Positions 42,706-45,789 of a DNA stretch of 45,789 nucleotides are shown one piece after another; within the stretch, counting starts at the first letter, position 1, and each line of letters opens with the position of its first letter. This DNA is from Salinispora fenicalii. Its GTDB lineage: Bacteria > Actinomycetota > Actinomycetes > Mycobacteriales > Micromonosporaceae. The translations under genes and the position numbers were made by a program. The stretch covers positions 69,665 to 115,453 of the forward strand of contig NZ_AZWQ01000025.1 of NCBI RefSeq assembly GCF_000514815.1, given 5' to 3'. Below the pieces are notes generated by a model that was not told the DNA's origin, did not search any database, and saw only the letters and a list, made by a program, of their open reading frames with translations.

Positions 42706-43067
42706 CCGATCGTGACCGGTACCGACCGTTGGAGGAGAGCGCTGAGGCAGCCGCGGCGGTCGAGGACGACACCGGAGTCCCCCAGTTGATGACCGGTGGG
42801 GGTGGCGACCCGAACACCCCCACCTTCGCCGCCGCTGGGGAACAGGCCGACCGCGGTACGGCAACCGAGGACCTCCTTGGCGATCCGTACGGCGCTGGGG
42901 CCGGTGGGGCCGGTGGGGACACCATCCGCACCGGAGCAGAGCAGCCGTGGGAGCCGGAGGATCTGGTAGCGGCGCGCGGTCAGGACCTGACACCGGAAAA
43001 TGTTGAACGGGCCCGCCGAGACCTGGTCGAGAAGGGCCGGGCGGCGATCGAACGTACGGTCCCCTGA
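42702..43067 (+). CDS. Small acidic Gly-rich protein, function unknown
   Basis: The protein has 121 residues. The N-terminal two thirds is acidic, Gly-rich and probably disordered (including GAGAGGAGGDT). The C-terminal 35 residues (EDLVAARGQDLTPENVERARRDLVEKGRAAIERTV) look like an ordered helical segment, the most likely functional part. It is translationally coupled to the preceding gene. I recall similar short proteins in Micromonosporaceae but no function. Confidence 0.65.
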   Translation: MTDRDRYRPLEESAEAAAAVEDDTGVPQLMTGGGGDPNTPTFAAAGEQADRGTATEDLLGDPYGAGAGGAGGDTIRTGAEQPWEPEDLVAARGQDLTPENVERARRDLVEKGRAAIERTVP

Positions 43068-43084
43068 GCAGGTAACCGCCGGGT

Positions 43085-43117
43085 CCCCGGACCCGATCGA
43101 GCTGATCGGGTCCGGGG
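43085..43117. terminator. Bidirectional terminator
   Basis: CCCCGGACCCGATC (43085-43098) pairs with GATCGGGTCCGGGG (43104-43117) around GAGCT. GCAGGT (43068-43073) and ACCTGC (43126-43131) can add an outer stem. It separates the convergent stops at 43067 and 43171. Confidence 0.85.
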
Positions 43118-43170
43118 CTCGGGGAACCTGCCGCCAAGCGCCTCACAACCCCAGCGGCTGGGTCCCAAAA

Positions 43171-44961
43171 TCAGGACAGCGGCGGGTAGGCGTTCTGCAT
43201 GAGCTGCTGGAACTGCGCCGGGAACCAGGCACCGGAGATCGGCGCATCGGGCAGGGCCCCGGTGGGGTTGAAGCCGTTACGGGCGTTGCCCTCGTACGTC
43301 GGGTCACACATCCGATCAAAGCCCTTGCCATCGTCGTTCGGGATCTCCTCGCTGGAGCCGTCCGACTCACCCGGGGGCTTCACCCAGACGTAGGCATCGA
43401 TGCCTGGCTCCGGCGCGGCCTGCGGCCGCTCGCCCAGCCCCGCGCCAGATTGGTTGCACCAATTGCCGGCGTGGATCCGTCGATCGACTCGGCCCCCGTC
43501 GACATAACTGTCGACATCGGTCGTCGGTCCGGGGCCGGTTGGTCGGGCGCTGCCACCCCAACCATTGCGGGAGGTGTCAATCAACATCCCTACTTCCGAG
43601 TCGAAGCCTTTGACAACCAGTTCGTCTCGGAACGCCTGCGCAAACGACAACTCGTCTACGTACTGGTTCCAGTCCACCCACGTGGACTGGCGGATCGTCT
43701 GACCGTTGACCGTGTCGGAAATCTGGAAGTGCGGCTCGCGCAGTGCCGAGTAGTTGGCCGTGTTGACGATGAAGCCGTGCACGTCATTGACCGTGCTGCC
43801 GGATGCGGTGGCGGCTTCTTTCAGGAGCAGGGCGACCGGGCTGAAGTTGGTGTCCCAGCCGATCCAGCCGTGGTGTGCGGCGTCCACATAGTTGTAGACG
43901 TTACTGATCTCACCTAGCGTGGCCAGTGCGTAGCCGATGCCGTTGACGTAGGCACCGTTCTGCTTAACGAGATCACAGGTCGGAGTGGCACCCGGGTTAC
44001 TGCCGGTGTTGGCGTGCAGGTTCGGCAGCGAGTCGATCTCTATGATGTTGATGATCCGAAGGTCCTGGTACGCCGCGTCACTCTGGATCGCCGCGATCGG
44101 ATCGATGAACTCGGCTTTGTAGCGGGGCAACTCGTCGGGCGCCAGTTCACCGTTCGAGGCGAGCGCAGCACAGTCCCGCCCGGGCAGGTTGTAGATGACG
44201 AACTGGATGTAGTCCGCCTCCTGACTTAGGGCCTCATCCAGGTGGTCGCGAACGCCCATCGGGCCGTTGGACTGACTGTCCTCGGTACCTTCGATGGCCG
44301 CGATCCGGTCGATCCAGACGGCGGTCGACGTGTTCGACACCCGGCTGCCACCCGGGACGGACTCGGCCTTGGCCTTCCACTCCGGATTCACGTAGCCCAC
44401 CGCGTTCAGGTACGGATTGTCGACTCGACCTCCGGGAGGCGGGGTAGTGGGAGGTGGAGTGGTGGGCGGCGGGGTCGTCGGTGGCACCGTGGTGGGAGGC
44501 GGGGTCGTCGGCGGCGCCGTGGTGGGGCCACCGCCGCCAACACACGCCACCTCGTTGAGGGTGAACGACGTGGGCTTGGGGTTGCTGCCACTCCACGAGC
44601 CGTTGAAGCCGATCTCGATGGTGGCCCCGCTGGCCACCGAGCCGTTGTACGACTCGTTCTGCGCCGTGACGTTCTGCCCGGACTGGCTATAGCGGGCCGA
44701 CCAGCCGTGTACAACCTGTTGACTGCTGTTCGGGAAGGTAAAGCGAAGCGTCCAGCCGTCAAGCGCCTCCCCGGTGTTCTTGATGCTAAGGGAGGCGGTG
44801 AAGCCGCCGGGCCAGTCATTCGTGGTGTACGAGACCTCACACTGGGTCGCGGCGTGGGCCCTGGTGACCGGCAGGGTCACCAACCCGCCTACGACCAGGA
44901 CGGCTGCGCCGGCCAGCGCGAGGGACGGGCGCGGGCCGGAGAGTCTTCTCCACACATTCAT
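43171..44961 (-). CDS. Secreted cellulase: CBM2 + glycoside hydrolase family 6
   Basis: The protein has 596 residues. A signal peptide (1-37, AHA cleavage) is followed by a CBM2 cellulose-binding domain (38-140, with the Cys41-Cys140 pair and Trp50, Trp70 and Trp87), a Pro-Thr linker (about 146-176) and a GH6 catalytic domain (180-596). Both GH6 signatures are present: FVIYNLPGRDCAALASNG, with a catalytic Asp, and IIEIDSLPN, with the proton-donor Asp and Ile in place of the usual Pro. DTSRNGWGG and WVKPPGESDG complete the active-site cleft. It should be a cellobiohydrolase or processive endoglucanase releasing cellobiose outside the cell. AAGGAG precedes the ATG at 44961. A CebR/CelR operator lies upstream. 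Confidence 0.95.
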   Translation of the reverse strand: MNVWRRLSGPRPSLALAGAAVLVVGGLVTLPVTRAHAATQCEVSYTTNDWPGGFTASLSIKNTGEALDGWTLRFTFPNSSQQVVHGWSARYSQSGQNVTAQNESYNGSVASGATIEIGFNGSWSGSNPKPTSFTLNEVACVGGGGPTTAPPTTPPPTTVPPTTPPPTTPPPTTPPPGGRVDNPYLNAVGYVNPEWKAKAESVPGGSRVSNTSTAVWIDRIAAIEGTEDSQSNGPMGVRDHLDEALSQEADYIQFVIYNLPGRDCAALASNGELAPDELPRYKAEFIDPIAAIQSDAAYQDLRIINIIEIDSLPNLHANTGSNPGATPTCDLVKQNGAYVNGIGYALATLGEISNVYNYVDAAHHGWIGWDTNFSPVALLLKEAATASGSTVNDVHGFIVNTANYSALREPHFQISDTVNGQTIRQSTWVDWNQYVDELSFAQAFRDELVVKGFDSEVGMLIDTSRNGWGGSARPTGPGPTTDVDSYVDGGRVDRRIHAGNWCNQSGAGLGERPQAAPEPGIDAYVWVKPPGESDGSSEEIPNDDGKGFDRMCDPTYEGNARNGFNPTGALPDAPISGAWFPAQFQQLMQNAYPPLS

Positions 44962-45186
44962 GCCACAGATCTCCTTGGGCGAGACCGTTCCGCGGACGGC
45001 CCCGGCTGACTGACCCGGTGGATGCCGACGCGGGCAACCACCGAGGCCAGCGGAGACGGGTCCGCCCTGGACGGGTGGTGGTCTTTGCAGACCTGCCGCT
45101 GCAGGTCGGTCGGATCGGCGGGATGCTCGTCCGGCGAACCGGTTGCCCTCGATGTCCCTGCCGCTGCGCGGTGTGGCTCCCTACGT

Positions 45187-45215
45187 ATTCTTGCATGGGA
45201 GCGCTTCCATCGCAA
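45187..45215 (-). promoter_or_regulatory. Candidate cellulase promoter overlapped by the CebR-type operator
   Basis: On the minus strand TTGCGA (-35, 45210-45215) and AAGAAT (-10, 45187-45192) are 17 bp apart. The operator TGGGAGCGCTTCCA fills the spacer. The UTR to the start at 44961 would be about 220 nt. Confidence 0.4.
45196..45209. promoter_or_regulatory. CebR/CelR operator
   Basis: TGGGAGCGCTTCCA differs at one base from TGGGAGCGCTCCCA, the established binding site of the LacI-family cellobiose repressors CebR (Streptomyces) and CelR (Thermobifida). Cellobiose would release the repressor and induce the cellulase. Confidence 0.85.
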
Positions 45216-45447
45216 TCCCTCGACGGAATCGCGCCGGCCAAAGCGACTACCGGCTCAAGCAGCAGCAGAGCCCCCAACACGGGAAGAACTACATCAGTCA
45301 GTCAAGACCGCAAGCCGCCAACCCCCACACAACCCCTAAAGCGGGAAAGACGAAATTTACCCTTCATAGGTTGTGAAACGGACTAACGTCTGCCCTAGCT
45401 CGGTTGTCGCCGAGTTCAGGACAACAGGGGATGGAGTGACGCACGTT

Positions 45448-45789
45448 ATGGCAAAGAAGCTGCTCGGGAAGGTCGTGGCAGGTGCGGCCCTCGGCGGTGC
45501 CTCCCTGCTCGTGTGCGCACCGGGAATCGCGGTCGCGGACGATCACCACCGTAAAGATGAGGGCAAGGTCCTAGCCAAGCCACCCGCGGTCAAGGCCGGC
45601 CACGAGGTCAAGCTAATCCAGTTCTGCCCGACGCCGCAGGAGCACGCCTACGTCTGGTCGAAGGTGACCGGCAAGGTCAAGCTCAAGCCAGCTCACGACC
45701 GGGACGGCAAGGACTACGGGGACAGGGACGGTCACGACTGGGACAAGGGTCGCGACCATAAGAACGACTGGGACGACAAGCGCCACGAC
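45448..45789 (+). CDS. Secreted Asp/His/Lys-rich protein, 3' end outside the window
   Basis: The first 114 codons are visible, and the frame is open to the window edge. MAKKLLGKVVAGAALGGASL followed by LVCAPGIAVA is a signal peptide, with cleavage expected near residue 30. The mature part begins DDHHRKDEGK, contains VKLIQFCPTPQEHAYVWSKVTGKVKLKP and then turns into a charged DRDGKDYGDRDGHDWDKGRDHKNDWDD-like low-complexity tract in sequence. It may be a surface or metal-binding protein; no family is recognised. GGAG lies 11 nt before the ATG. Confidence 0.75.
   Translation, partial: MAKKLLGKVVAGAALGGASLLVCAPGIAVADDHHRKDEGKVLAKPPAVKAGHEVKLIQFCPTPQEHAYVWSKVTGKVKLKPAHDRDGKDYGDRDGHDWDKGRDHKNDWDDKRHD

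Larger units (their letters stand above)
44962..45447. other. 486-bp intergenic region between the cellulase and the last gene
   Basis: The divergent genes share this region. It contains the cellulase promoter and operator (45187-45215) and, in the long predicted 5' UTR, a hairpin GACCTGC (45090-45096) with GCAGGTC (45101-45107). No gene is convincing here. Confidence 0.65.

Overview
The window is 45.8 kb of high-GC actinobacterial chromosome. Gene density, frequent ATGA/TGATG start-stop overlaps, GTG/TTG starts, TANNNT boxes 6-7 nt before start codons, a roadblock/GTPase conservon, a DUF6158-like gene, a GPGG small membrane protein and a CBM2-GH6 cellulase all fit a mycelial actinomycete. 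I infer Micromonosporaceae (Micromonospora/Salinispora-like). No rRNA, tRNA, CRISPR array, transposase, integrase or phage gene was recognised.

Region 1 (1-5.7 kb) is the most accessory-looking part. A 124-bp intergenic element occurs twice (1-124 and 2726-2849, two mismatches). Each copy sits beside the 3' end of a lipoprotein gene: one intact, one a decayed remnant. A secreted beta-helix protein lies between them. An ArsR-SRPBCC pair, a YHYH lipoprotein and a DHFR-like reductase follow.

Region 2 (5.7-15.2 kb, all minus strand) holds a PlsC acyltransferase, a glycogen-debranching-type glucosidase coupled to an SCP2 protein, a CBS protein, a PPOX flavoprotein, aspartate-semialdehyde dehydrogenase, a two-subunit M16 peptidase and a PhoX/DUF839 protein.

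Region 3 (15.2-25.2 kb) opens with a DAHP synthase gene behind what looks like a ribosome-mediated attenuator: a 19-codon leader peptide carrying Tyr-Arg-Trp-Phe, then an 11-bp hairpin with a T-tract. Small conserved hypotheticals, DUF1360, SRPBCC, DUF3817, an NlpC/P60 endopeptidase, a SigA-like sigma factor and a dTMP-kinase-like protein follow. A plus-strand operon then encodes a nucleotidyltransferase, a BON-like protein, a metallophosphoesterase, a 47-aa GPGG membrane protein and TspO.

Region 4 (25.2-33 kb) is sugar uptake and use: an alpha-glucoside-type ABC importer (binding protein and two permeases, no ATPase) converges on a xylA-xylB-MFS operon.

Region 5 (33-45.8 kb) carries a polyprenyl-phosphate sugar transferase, a binding-protein/VWA fusion, a lactonase, a complete cvnABCD conservon, a hexanucleotide microsatellite, two coupled low-complexity proteins and a GH6 cellulase. 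The cellulase promoter region contains a near-perfect CebR/CelR operator. The window ends inside a secreted Asp/His-rich protein gene. Genes for starch/glycogen, alpha-glucoside, xylose and cellulose use indicate a plant-polymer-degrading lifestyle.
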